From Streptomyces sp. R33 (GTDB taxonomy: Bacteria; Actinomycetota; Actinomycetes; Streptomycetales; Streptomycetaceae), in contig NZ_CP165727.1 of the NCBI RefSeq assembly GCF_041200175.1, positions 4,901,501-4,965,500 on the forward strand: a stretch of DNA of 64,000 nucleotides, written 5' to 3'. Every line of letters begins with the position of its first letter. The first letter of the stretch is position 1. Of this stretch, positions 1 to 7,806 are shown piece by piece. The notes under the pieces are model-generated. The model ran no database searches. It was not told where the DNA came from and saw only the letters and a program-made list of their open reading frames with translations. Both the position numbers and the translations under genes were made by a program.

Positions 1-1525
1 GCGCGAGGTCGCCCAGGACCGTCGCCGAGCCGGTCGTGCAGCGCCGGCCCACCGCCCGGTACTGCATCGGCGACAGGTCCTGCGCCTCGTCGAGGACGAC
101 ATGGCCCAGCGAGTGCGTGCGCTCCACCAGGTCGGCCGCCTCGTCGATCAGGACCAGGTCCGCCGCCGACCACTTCGCCGACTTCACGCTCCGGAACGGC
201 TTGGCCCACAGCAGGAGCTGCTGCTCCTCCTCCGACAGGACGCCCTCGGCGTGCTCCGCCAGGAACTGCGCGTCCGACAGCAGGCGCAGCACCAGCTTCG
301 CCGGCTCCACCGCCGGCCACACCGCCTTGACCGCCGCCTTCACGGCGGCACCCCGGGCCACCGCGTCCTGGACGCGGTCGTCGGGCGCCTCGCCCGCCTG
401 CTCCATCCGTACGAGCACGGTGTGCGCGATCCGCTGCGGCAGTGCGTCGCGGGCGGCGCCGTAGCGGATGTCCCGGTCGAGGAGCTCCGCCACGATCTCC
501 TCGAGCTCGTACGCCGGGACCCGCCAGCGGCGCGAACCGCGCACCACCATCAGCGGCTCGGCGGGCATGCTGACGTGCGAGCGGACTGCACGGCGCAGCA
601 CCTGCGCCATCCGGGCGTCGCCCTTGACGACGGCGGTCGCGGCGGCGTCGGTGCCGCGGATCTCCAGGCCGTCGCGTGCCACCAGGTCCTCGACGGTGGC
701 CTGCTTGACCTCGAGCTCGCCCAGGGCCGGGAGGACCTGCTCGATGTAGTGCAGGAAGGACCGGTTCGGCCCGATGACGAGCGTGCCGGTACGGGCGAGC
801 CGCTCGCGGTGGGCGTACAGCAGGTACGCGACGCGGTGCAGGCCGACCGCGGTCTTGCCGGTGCCGGGGCCGCCCTGCACGCAGACCGAGCCGGACAGGC
901 CGGAGCGGACGATCTCGTCCTGCTCGGGCTGGATCGTCGCGACGATGTCACGCATGGGGCCGACGCGCGGGCGCTCGATCTCCTGCTGGAGCAGCTTGCT
1001 GACGGCGGCCGCCTCGGCGGGGTCGGAGAGGTGCTCGTCCTCGTACGCGGTGAGCTCGCCGCCCGTGTAGCCGAACCGGCGGCGCAGGGCGATGTCCTGC
1101 GGGTCGTTCTTGGAGGCCCGGTAGAACGGCTGGGAGACGGGCGCACGCCAGTCGATGACCATGGGGTCGCCGTCGGCGTCGTGGACGTGGCGGCGGCCGA
1201 TGTAGAACTGTTCGCCCTCCGCGCCCTCGGCCAGCTCCGCGCCGGGTGCGTGCAGGTAGTTGAGGCGGCCGAAGAAGAGCGGCGTGTGGGCGAGGTCGGC
1301 CAGCGCCTTGATCCGGTCGTCGATCTGGGCCTGGAGGACGATCGCGTTGACCCAGTTCGCGGTGACGTCGCGGATGTCGAGGGCCTCGACGTCCTCGCGC
1401 ATGGCGCGGAGCGCGGCGCGGGAGGCGGTGAGGTGGGCCTGCTCGCGGGCCAGGGGGTGGGCGCCGGAGTCGCCGTGGCTGTCGCTGTCGCTGTCGCTGT
1501 CGGTTTCGGGGGCGTGCGCGGACAC
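1..1525 (-). CDS. HelD-family RNA polymerase-associated ATPase/helicase (3' part outside window)
   Basis: The first 508 codons are visible; the C-terminal part lies beyond base 1. Residues 30-80 form a charged helical segment as in the HelD N-terminal coiled coil. The Walker A motif GGPGTGKT lies at about 218-225 and the Walker B motif VVLDEAQDLSPMQ near 485-500. HelD proteins are UvrD-like SF1 ATPases that enter the channels of stalled RNA polymerase and release it; actinobacterial members can also confer rifampicin tolerance (family knowledge). The GTG start at 1525 is preceded by GGAGG 8 nt upstream. An acidic (Ser-Asp)n run at residues 9-16 is encoded by a hexanucleotide repeat. HelD family membership is secure; the physiological role here is inferred. 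Confidence 0.88.
   Translation of the reverse strand, partial: MSAHAPETDSDSDSDSHGDSGAHPLAREQAHLTASRAALRAMREDVEALDIRDVTANWVNAIVLQAQIDDRIKALADLAHTPLFFGRLNYLHAPGAELAEGAEGEQFYIGRRHVHDADGDPMVIDWRAPVSQPFYRASKNDPQDIALRRRFGYTGGELTAYEDEHLSDPAEAAAVSKLLQQEIERPRVGPMRDIVATIQPEQDEIVRSGLSGSVCVQGGPGTGKTAVGLHRVAYLLYAHRERLARTGTLVIGPNRSFLHYIEQVLPALGELEVKQATVEDLVARDGLEIRGTDAAATAVVKGDARMAQVLRRAVRSHVSMPAEPLMVVRGSRRWRVPAYELEEIVAELLDRDIRYGAARDALPQRIAHTVLVRMEQAGEAPDDRVQDAVARGAAVKAAVKAVWPAVEPAKLVLRLLSDAQFLAEHAEGVLSEEEQQLLLWAKPFRSVKSAKWSAADLVLIDEAADLVERTHSLGHVVLDEAQDLSPMQYRAVGRRCTTGSATVLGDLA
1478..1501. repeat. Hexanucleotide microsatellite in helD 5' coding end
   Basis: There are four perfect GCTGTC units on the plus strand, reading GACAGC in the gene. 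They encode a Ser-Asp run in the HelD N-terminus. Changes of one unit would keep the frame. Confidence 0.8.
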
Positions 1526-1573
1526 GGGGATGCCTCCAGCTGCTGATCGTTACGGGGATCGGTACGGAACGAA

Positions 1574-1598
1574 GCCCGCCGGTTTCCGTCCGGCGGGC
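1574..1598 (-). promoter_or_regulatory. Perfect hairpin in the helD 5' leader
   Basis: GCCCGCCGG (1574-1582) pairs exactly with CCGGCGGGC (1590-1598) around a 7-nt loop. It lies about 50 nt before the helD GTG and downstream of the proposed promoter, so it would be in the leader RNA. No U-run follows. It does not match the rifampicin-associated element known upstream of some helR genes. Attenuation or mRNA protection are possible roles. Confidence 0.5.
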
Positions 1599-1639
1599 GG
1601 CTCTCCCCGAAACGGCGGCGGGAGGCGGCAAGAGCGGAG

Positions 1640-1669
1640 ATTGTAGTCAGCGGGCAGCCGGGACGCGAA
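1640..1669 (-). promoter_or_regulatory. Putative helD promoter
   Basis: On the minus strand TACAAT (1645-1640) is a good -10 hexamer. A weak -35 TTCGCG lies 18 nt upstream (1669-1664). Transcription would start near 1633, giving a leader of about 108 nt that contains the 1574-1598 hairpin. Confidence 0.4.
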
Positions 1670-1850
1670 CGCAATACCGGGACGTAAGTCCCTCCGGGGC
1701 GGGACGTCCGTACGGGTGTCATACCTGGGAGTGTCAGACCTCGGGCAGAGCCACTAGGGGGCGGCATGGGCCGGGAGGAGTAGGCGGGAGGGACTGCGGT
1801 TCCACCCGCAGGGCGATGTGATATCCGGGGCGAAAACGCACCATGGATAC

Positions 1851-2036
1851 ATGAGCACCGCAACCTTCACCCCGATCCAGGGCGGCCGCCCTAGCGGCGC
1901 CACCGCCACCTCCGACTCCCCTCCCCGCCACGTCGTGGGCAACGCCCTGCGCGCCGCGAAGGTCTTCGTGGCGGCCGCCGTGAGCGTCGTCGTGCTGGGC
2001 GAGTACGCCGAGGACGCGGGCGTCATACGCCGCTGA
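1851..2036 (+). CDS. Small conserved-type hypothetical protein (61 aa)
   Basis: The 61-residue protein has a polar, Ser/Thr/Pro-rich N-terminus (1-30) and one hydrophobic stretch at about 36-50 (AAKVFVAAAVSVVVLG), followed by a charged tail EYAEDAGVIRR. This fits a single-pass or membrane-attached peptide. The start is the ATG at 1851; an in-frame upstream start would add 11 residues. No function is recognised. The stop codon sits inside a 10-nt tandem repeat (2031-2060). It stands alone, divergent from helD. Confidence 0.6.
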   Translation: MSTATFTPIQGGRPSGATATSDSPPRHVVGNALRAAKVFVAAAVSVVVLGEYAEDAGVIRR

Positions 2037-2060
2037 CCGCCGCTGACCGCCGCTGACCGC
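2031..2060. repeat. 10-nt tandem repeat x3 across a stop codon
   Basis: Three perfect copies of CGCTGACCGC lie at 2031, 2041 and 2051. The first contains the TGA stop (2034-2036) of the preceding small ORF. It is one of four such stop-spanning tandem duplications in the window. Confidence 0.9.
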
Positions 2061-2132
2061 CGCGGCCGCCGCGCGCAGTGGCCTGGCCGGATACCGGCGG
2101 AGCGCCTGCGCTGATCCACTAGGGTCACGCGC

Positions 2133-3005
2133 GTGACCCGGAGTACCCGTCCCAGCCCCCCGCCGTCGCCCCTGGCCGGCGTACTGGTCACGGGCCCGCT
2201 CCTCGTGCTCGGCGTGCTGTGCATCGCGCTGCGCATCCCGATCGCCGACCGGCTCGTCGCCGGGTTCTGCGCCGCGGAATGGCGCCCTCCCGCCGCCTAC
2301 CCGCCATTCGCGGCGATCCTGTTCACGCCGGCCGCCTGGCTGCCCGTCGGCGTCCTGAAGACCGTCTTCGTCCTCGGCAACGCCGGCCTGCTCGCCCTGC
2401 TGATCCTGATGTCCTGCCGCCTCGCGGGACTGCGGGCCCGGCCCGGGCCCGTCCTGGCCGCCACCATCGCCGGGCTGTGGGCGGAACCGCTGTTCCAGAG
2501 CCTGCTCGCCGGGCAGGTCAACCTGGCGCTCGCCTGCCTGGTCCTGTGGGACCTGCGCCGGCCCCGCGCCGCGCTCGGCAAGGGGTTCGCACTGGGCACG
2601 GCCGCCGGGATCACCCTGACCCCGGCGCTGTTCGTCCCGTACCTGCTGCTGACCGGCCGGATCCGGGCCGGCCTGACGGCGCTGGGCGCCTTCGCCGGGA
2701 CCGCCCTGCTCGGGCTGCTCGTCCTCCCGCAGGCATCCGCCGACTTCTGGGCCCGGCACCCGGCCGCCTCCGGGCGGGCCCTGCTGCTGGACTGGCCGCA
2801 CCTGTGGGTCTGGTCCGTCCCCCTGCTCGTCCTCCTGACCCGGTCGGCGACGACCCGCCGCCGCCGGGCCCCGAAGCCCGGCCTCGTCCTGGTCCCCGTA
2901 CGAAGGTCACCCCTCGGGCAGCAGGATGTCCGCGTCGTCGAAGATCCGCAGCACCACGAGCAGCAGGCGCCCCCGCGACACCATGTACTCGGCCACGATC
3001 TGTGA
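2133..3005 (+). CDS. Shortened GT87-like (DUF2029) polytopic membrane protein
   Basis: The protein has 290 residues and several transmembrane segments. It carries GT87 landmarks: AYPPFAAILFTPAAWLP (about 49-65) and GQVNLALACLVLWDL (about 128-142). Full GT87 polyprenol-phosphate-mannose-dependent glycosyltransferases are about 400 aa. Here the loop before YPPFA is very short and the region after the LLVLP segment collapses into an Arg-rich tail. The last 33 or so codons are simply the antisense of the next minus-strand gene. The start is GTG 2133, with TAGGGT 7 nt upstream. I read it as an eroded GT87 paralogue, possibly non-functional. Confidence 0.5.
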   Translation: MTRSTRPSPPPSPLAGVLVTGPLLVLGVLCIALRIPIADRLVAGFCAAEWRPPAAYPPFAAILFTPAAWLPVGVLKTVFVLGNAGLLALLILMSCRLAGLRARPGPVLAATIAGLWAEPLFQSLLAGQVNLALACLVLWDLRRPRAALGKGFALGTAAGITLTPALFVPYLLLTGRIRAGLTALGAFAGTALLGLLVLPQASADFWARHPAASGRALLLDWPHLWVWSVPLLVLLTRSATTRRRRAPKPGLVLVPVRRSPLGQQDVRVVEDPQHHEQQAPPRHHVLGHDL

Positions 3006-3188
3006 GGTGAGCCGGATCTCGCGATCCTGCTCGCCCGGTCCTATCGGCTGGGACAGCTCGGTGTAGGGGTCGCGGGCCAGGATGTCGATGGCCTTGTCGA
3101 AGGATGCACGGCGCGCGGGGTCCAGCCGGTCCCGGGCCTGGCCCGCCGACTCCGTGTAGAGGACCTCGTAGATCTCCTGGTGCGCCAT
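2907..3188 (-). CDS. Orphan RelE/ParE-fold protein (tentative)
   Basis: The protein is 93 aa, the usual size for RelE/ParE toxins. The pattern fits that fold: an N-terminal helical pair with RDRLDPARRASFDKAI, then LARDPY, EIRL, and a beta-hairpin ending VVLRIFDDADILL. Such toxins are mRNA interferases or gyrase inhibitors, normally encoded beside an antitoxin. No antitoxin-sized gene flanks this one. The start ATG 3188 has GGAGAG 6 nt upstream. The 3' end overlaps the convergent GT87-like ORF by 99 nt. Toxin activity is inferred from fold-like features only. Confidence 0.55.
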   Translation of the reverse strand: MAHQEIYEVLYTESAGQARDRLDPARRASFDKAIDILARDPYTELSQPIGPGEQDREIRLTSQIVAEYMVSRGRLLLVVLRIFDDADILLPEG

Positions 3189-3258
3189 GCGTCTCTCCTT
3201 GGCGGACGTGCGTCTCTCCCAGCGTAGTGCTCGGGCGCGGCACCACGCCCGGAGCCGG

Positions 3259-4902
3259 TCAGTCGGTTGCCAGGAGTTCGTCGGCGTCCATGATCCGGTA
3301 GGCGTAGCCCTGTTCGGCGAGGAAGCGCTGGCGGTGCGCCGCGAAGTCCTGGTCGATCGTGTCGCGCGCGACGACCGAGTAGAACCTCGCCTCGTGGCCG
3401 TCCGCCTTCGGGCGCAGCACGCGGCCCAGGCGCTGGGCCTCCTCCTGGCGGGAGCCGAACGTGCCGGACACCTGGATCGCGACCGTGGCCTCGGGCAGGT
3501 CGATGGAGAAGTTCGCGACCTTCGACACCACCAGCACGCTGATCTCGCCCTGGCGGAAGGCGTCGAAGAGCTTCTCCCGCTGCGCGTTCGAGGTCTCGCC
3601 CTTGATGACGGGCGCGTCCAGGTGCTCGCCGAGCTCGTCGAGCTGGTCGATGTACTGCCCGATGACGAGCGTCTGCTCGCCCCGGTGCTTGGCGACGAGC
3701 GCCTCGGTGACCTTCCGCTTCGTCGCCGTCGTCGCGCAGAAGCGGTACTTCTCCTCCGTCTCGGCGGTCGCGTACGCGAGCCGCTCCGTCTCGGTGAGGT
3801 TGATCCGGACCTCGACACAGTCCGCCGGGGCGATGTAGCCCTGCGCCTCGATCTCCTTCCACGGCGCGTCGAACCGCTTCGGGCCGATCAGCGAGAACAC
3901 GTCCGACTCGCGGCCGTCCTCGCGCACCAGCGTCGCGGTCAGGCCGAGCCGCCGCCGCGCCTGCAGGTCCGCGGTGAACTTGAACACCGGCGCCGGCAGC
4001 AGGTGCACCTCGTCGTAGAGGATCAGCCCCCAGTCCCGGGAGTCGAACAGCTCCAGGTGCGGGTAGACGCCCTTCCGCTTCGTCGTCAGGACCTGGTACG
4101 TGGCGATGGTGACCGGCCGGATCTCCTTGCGGGTGCCGGAGTACTCGCCGATCTCCTCCTCCGTCAGCGAGGTCCGCTTGACCAGCTCGTGCTTCCACTG
4201 CCGGGCCGAGACGGTGTTCGTGACCAGGATCAGCGTCGTCGCCTTGGCCTTCGCCATGGCCCCGGCGCCGACCAGTGTCTTGCCGGCGCCGCAGGGGAGC
4301 ACGACCACGCCCGAGCCGCCGTGCCAGAAGCCCTCGACGGCCTGCTGCTGGTACGGCCGCAGCGCCCAGCCGTCCTCGACGAGGTCGATGGCGTGCGCCT
4401 CGCCGTCGACGTACCCGGCGAGGTCCTCGGCCGGCCAGCCCAGCTTCAGCAGGGTCTGCTTGATCTGCCCGCGCTCGGAGGGGTGCACGGCCACGGTGTC
4501 GGGGTCGAGCCGGGCCCCGACCAGCGGGGTGATCCGCTTGGACCGCAGGATCTCCTCCAGCACCGGCCGATCGGTGCTGGTCAGGACCAGCCCGTGGACG
4601 GGGTGCTTGGAGAGGGTGAGGCGGCCGTAGCGCGCCATGGTCTCGGCGACGTCGACGAGCAGCGCGTGCGGGACGGGGTACCGGGAGAACTCGACGAGCG
4701 CGTCGACGACCTGCTCGGCGTCGTGCCCCGCGGCCCGGGCGTTCCACAGGCCCAGCGGGGTGATCCGGTACGTGTGGATGTGCTCGGGGGCCCGCTCGAG
4801 CTCGGCGAAGGGGGCGATGGCGCGGCGCGCGGCGCCGGCGAGCTCGTGGTCGACCTCGAGGAGGAGTGTCTTGTCGCTCTGGACGATGAGAGGCCCGTTC
4901 AC
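3259..4902 (-). CDS. XPB/Rad25-type SF2 DNA helicase
   Basis: The protein has 547 aa. An N-terminal damage-recognition-like domain spans 1-180. It is followed by Walker A LPCGAGKT, the DEVH box in ILYDEVHLLPA, motif III GLTATLVRED, motif IV-type GQYIDQL, and motif VI QEEAQRLGRVLRP. Actinobacterial XPB is a 3'-to-5' ATP-dependent helicase linked to DNA repair. The start is GTG 4902 with AAAGGGA 8 nt upstream; an upstream ATG lacks a ribosome site. Its usual partner-type gene (helicase C-terminal domain protein) is 2.9 kb away at 7807-10260 on the same strand, separated by three genes. Confidence 0.92.
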   Translation of the reverse strand: MNGPLIVQSDKTLLLEVDHELAGAARRAIAPFAELERAPEHIHTYRITPLGLWNARAAGHDAEQVVDALVEFSRYPVPHALLVDVAETMARYGRLTLSKHPVHGLVLTSTDRPVLEEILRSKRITPLVGARLDPDTVAVHPSERGQIKQTLLKLGWPAEDLAGYVDGEAHAIDLVEDGWALRPYQQQAVEGFWHGGSGVVVLPCGAGKTLVGAGAMAKAKATTLILVTNTVSARQWKHELVKRTSLTEEEIGEYSGTRKEIRPVTIATYQVLTTKRKGVYPHLELFDSRDWGLILYDEVHLLPAPVFKFTADLQARRRLGLTATLVREDGRESDVFSLIGPKRFDAPWKEIEAQGYIAPADCVEVRINLTETERLAYATAETEEKYRFCATTATKRKVTEALVAKHRGEQTLVIGQYIDQLDELGEHLDAPVIKGETSNAQREKLFDAFRQGEISVLVVSKVANFSIDLPEATVAIQVSGTFGSRQEEAQRLGRVLRPKADGHEARFYSVVARDTIDQDFAAHRQRFLAEQGYAYRIMDADELLATD

Positions 4903-5066
4903 AAACGTCCCTTTCCGGCGTGGGGTGGCTGCCCGGGCGCGGACGGCCAAACCTCCAGTCTGCCGTATCCGCCTGCTGGGGGGACAGCCATCGCCCCCGG
5001 GCTGCGCACGAGCCGCCGCGAGATCCGCCGCTCACGGCACGGCTGAGGGCTGCGTAGGGTCGCCGC

Positions 5067-5537
5067 ATGAGTGATGATCAGCGGCTGTTCGTACCGGGAG
5101 CCGACACGTTCGAGGTGCCGCTCGGGTTCGAGGGGGACGGGTTCCGGCTCGAGCCGCTCGGGGAGGCGCACAATGCGCGCGATCTCGCCGCCTGGAGCGG
5201 GAGCATCGCGCACGTTCGGGCCACGCCCGGGTTTCAGGGGCGCGGGTGGCCGCCCGTCGAGGGGATGACCGCCGATGCGAACCTGGCCGATCTGGCACGG
5301 CACGCGCAGGACTTCGCGGCCCGGAAGGGCTTCACGTACAGCGTCCTGGAGGGGGACGAAGTCATCGGCTGCCTCTACATCTACCCGGGGAAAGAGGCGC
5401 CGGGGCGGGTGGGCGTCAGCTCCTGGGTACGGGCGGACCGGGCGCCGCTCGACAAGGTGCTGTACGAGGCCGTGACGCGATGGCTCCGTGAAGTGTGGCC
5501 GTTCGACGCGGAATTCGTCGATTACGCCGCCCGGTGA
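5067..5537 (+). CDS. GNAT-like N-acetyltransferase
   Basis: The 156-residue protein has a GNAT-like core: a beta strand FRLEPLGEAHNARDLAAW, central YSVLEGDEVIGCLYIYP (about 91-107), and VGVSSWVRADRAPLDKVLYEAV, where the acyl-CoA-binding beta4/alpha3 would lie. The substrate is unknown. TAGGGT lies exactly 6 nt before the ATG, so transcription probably starts at the ATG (leaderless). A strong terminator follows 8 nt after the stop. Confidence 0.7.
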   Translation: MSDDQRLFVPGADTFEVPLGFEGDGFRLEPLGEAHNARDLAAWSGSIAHVRATPGFQGRGWPPVEGMTADANLADLARHAQDFAARKGFTYSVLEGDEVIGCLYIYPGKEAPGRVGVSSWVRADRAPLDKVLYEAVTRWLREVWPFDAEFVDYAAR

Positions 5538-5545
5538 GCACGGCG

Positions 5546-5578
5546 AAGGGGCCCGGCACTTGGTGTGCCGGGCCCCTT
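5546..5578. terminator. Bidirectional terminator
   Basis: A perfect 14-bp stem, AAGGGGCCCGGCAC (5546-5559) with GTGCCGGGCCCCTT (5565-5578), encloses a 5-nt loop. It lies between the convergent GNAT and LAXTG genes and ends in TT on both strands. Confidence 0.85.
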
Positions 5579-5593
5579 CCGTGGTGCGGGTGA

Positions 5594-6865
5594 TCAGGCG
5601 CGCGTCGCGCGGCGGCGGCGGGCGCCGAGCCAGGCTGCGCCGCCGCCGAGAGCGACGAGGACGGCGGCCAGGCCGGAGTACAGGCCGGTGTTCGAGTCGG
5701 CGCCGGTGTTGGCCAGGGAGCCCGAGGCGCCGGTGGCCTTGGTGTTGGTGTTCGCCGCGGCGACCGCGGTGGCGGAGGACGAGGACGAAGGCGACGGGCT
5801 CGTGGACGGCTGCGTCGTGGCGGACTTGCTCGGGGTCGGCGACGGCGACGTGGTCGCGGTGGCCGGGGCGATCTGGAACCTGGCCTCGGCGGTCGCGAAC
5901 GCGAAGGTGTTGTCGTCGGCCGGACGGACCGGCGCGTACAGGATGGCGGTGGTCTCCTTCGTCAGCTTCGCGTGGGGGCCGACCTTGACGCGCAGGTGCA
6001 CCTTGCGCTCGCCGGAGGCCTTGCCGAAGCCCTTCGCGATGTCGGGCAGACGGTAGCCGTCCTTCTGCGACAGGTCCTTCCACTGGCCGTCGACCTGCAG
6101 CTGGTAGCGGAGGTCGGCGTCCTCGGGGGTTCCCCCCTTGACCTGGTTCTCCAGGTACGTGGCCAGGGCCGTGCCGAACTCGCCCTCACCGGTGGCGCGG
6201 TAGCGCAGGTCCATCTCGCGGCACTGGTACTCGGGCGTCTTGTCCTGGCAGGGGTTGATCTGGTCGAACCAGGTCTCCAGGGTGGGGGTCTTGACCGTCT
6301 GCTCGGCCTTGAAGACCAGGGTGGCGTCGCCGCCCTGCGCGACCTCGCCCTGGTAGCTCGTGGCGCGCAGTGCGAAGTCACCGTCGATGGACGGGTAGCT
6401 CTTGGTCAGGCCGATCGTGACCTTCCAGGTGAGCTTGGCGCCCGCCGGGATCTCGAAGCCCTCCCCGCTCTTGCCCGCCGGGTGGAACATGCCCTGCCAC
6501 TCGCCGTCCTGCTGACCGATGAAGGAGTCGGTCGCCGGCGCCGTCACGCCCTCGACCTTGAAGATCACGTCGGCCTTCTCGAGCGGCTTGGCACCGGTCG
6601 GGGTGCCCAGGATCCAGGGGTGGAACGAGCTGGGCTTGTCCGTGGTGTTGGTGGCCGTCAGCTCGAAGGTCTCCGTCGCACCGCCGCGGGTCAGCGGGCC
6701 GCTCGGCACCGGGGCGCCCATCGTGATCTTCAGCGCGTGGTGGTTGTCCTCGGCCGGAGCGGCGTACGCCGACAGCGGCATCAGGACGGTACCGGCGACG
6801 GCGGCGACGACAGCGGTGGCGGCCGCGGAGCGGAGGGTGCGGCGGGTGGCGGTGCGAGCGGACAT
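5594..6865 (-). CDS. Secreted LAXTG-anchored surface protein
   Basis: The protein has 423 aa. It carries an N-terminal signal peptide (RR-containing n-region, hydrophobic core about 14-30, cleavage near AYA), then beta-rich extracellular sequence, then a Ser/Thr/Pro-rich wall-spanning stretch (about 320-365). The C-terminal sorting signal is LANTG, followed by a hydrophobic segment and an Arg-rich tail. LAXTG is the class E sortase motif of Streptomyces, so wall attachment is expected. Two Cys near the middle (NPCQ, YQCRE) may form a disulphide. The start ATG 6865 has a strong GGGGGAG site. The ligand or function is unknown. No sortase gene is nearby. Confidence 0.85.
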   Translation of the reverse strand: MSARTATRRTLRSAAATAVVAAVAGTVLMPLSAYAAPAEDNHHALKITMGAPVPSGPLTRGGATETFELTATNTTDKPSSFHPWILGTPTGAKPLEKADVIFKVEGVTAPATDSFIGQQDGEWQGMFHPAGKSGEGFEIPAGAKLTWKVTIGLTKSYPSIDGDFALRATSYQGEVAQGGDATLVFKAEQTVKTPTLETWFDQINPCQDKTPEYQCREMDLRYRATGEGEFGTALATYLENQVKGGTPEDADLRYQLQVDGQWKDLSQKDGYRLPDIAKGFGKASGERKVHLRVKVGPHAKLTKETTAILYAPVRPADDNTFAFATAEARFQIAPATATTSPSPTPSKSATTQPSTSPSPSSSSSATAVAAANTNTKATGASGSLANTGADSNTGLYSGLAAVLVALGGGAAWLGARRRRATRA

Positions 6866-7171
6866 GGTGGACTCCCCCCAAGGAATCACGAAGGCAGGCG
6901 AGCAGCGCAGAGCGGTGGCGGCCGGCAGGGCAGACGGAAGAGGACGTGCGAGGTGCCGTGGCAGAGCGCCGGTGGCGGGTGGTGCGGGTTTTCGCTCCGG
7001 CGCCGGTTCTGCTTCCTCGGCCGCTTGCTGCGATGAACTGATCTTCACACATCGTGGATCACCGATCCATCGCCCGTCTGTCACCGCTCTGCAACAGGAA
7101 CCGGAGACGCTCGCACCCCTTCTGAACTGGGAAAACGATGGTTCGCATTCCGCTTTCGCGGTGCGGATCCG
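6866..7171. other. Intergenic, 306 bp
   Basis: This is the upstream region of the LAXTG gene on the minus strand and the 3' flank of the DUF4291 gene. I see no gene. A 10-bp palindrome GCGGATCCGC lies close to the DUF4291 stop. No convincing promoter hexamers were found. Confidence 0.4.
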
Positions 7172-7765
7172 CTACGCGCCCAAGTGCCCCAGCGGGGGCG
7201 CCGGATACGGGGTCTCCAGCGGCAGCAGCGCCCGCGCCGCGGCCTCGTCGCCGGAGCGGACCAGGCCGTGGATCTCGCGGGCCAGCGGGGTCACGTCGCG
7301 GATCGAGACCGTCCATTCGTCGGCGTACGCGCGCGAGGCCGGCCCGGACAGGCCCAGCTGGAGCGAGCGGTGGGCCAGCGGGTTCAGGTGCAGGTCGCGC
7401 TCCGGGTCCCACTGGACGCGGGCGGGGGAGTCGCGCAGGGCCTGCTGCCAGGCCTCCCGGTCGGTGTGCGTGCCGGGTTCGTAGTGGGACAGGCAGGCGC
7501 GGCGCAGGGCGTGGTCGAAGCCCTCGCGGGTGATCTCGACGGCCAGCACCGTCTCCTGGTCGGCCTTGGTGGCCCAGCCGCAGCGGTACATCATCCACAG
7601 GAACGACGGCTTGATCCATGTCATCCGCTCCCGCTTCCAGGCGGGCGGGAACCGGCCGTCGCGGGCCGCGGGCAGCCCCAGCGCGGGTGCGTACGCCTGG
7701 TAGACCGTCACCGTGGTGCCGGTGTGGGCGGCCCTGATCTGCCGGTTGTCGTGAGCTTCTTGCAT
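7172..7765 (-). CDS. DUF4291 family protein
   Basis: The protein has 197 aa, the usual size of DUF4291 proteins. Conserved features are IRAAHTGTTVTVYQAY near the N-terminus, the Trp-rich block ERMTWIKPSFLWMMYRCGWA (about 48-67), VQWDPERDLH, and a C-terminal LGLSGPASRAYADEW. The biochemical role of DUF4291 is not established. The start is ATG 7765 with CACCCT 6 nt upstream and no Shine-Dalgarno, consistent with leaderless transcription. Confidence 0.8.
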   Translation of the reverse strand: MQEAHDNRQIRAAHTGTTVTVYQAYAPALGLPAARDGRFPPAWKRERMTWIKPSFLWMMYRCGWATKADQETVLAVEITREGFDHALRRACLSHYEPGTHTDREAWQQALRDSPARVQWDPERDLHLNPLAHRSLQLGLSGPASRAYADEWTVSIRDVTPLAREIHGLVRSGDEAAARALLPLETPYPAPPLGHLGA

Positions 7766-7806
7766 GCGGCAAGGGTGCTCGGTGGGACGTCGCGCCGCGA
7801 GCGGTT

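Noticed and set aside
1526..1850. Rifampicin-associated element upstream of helD
   Set aside because: I looked for the known palindromic element in the leader and did not see it; only an unrelated 9-bp hairpin is present.
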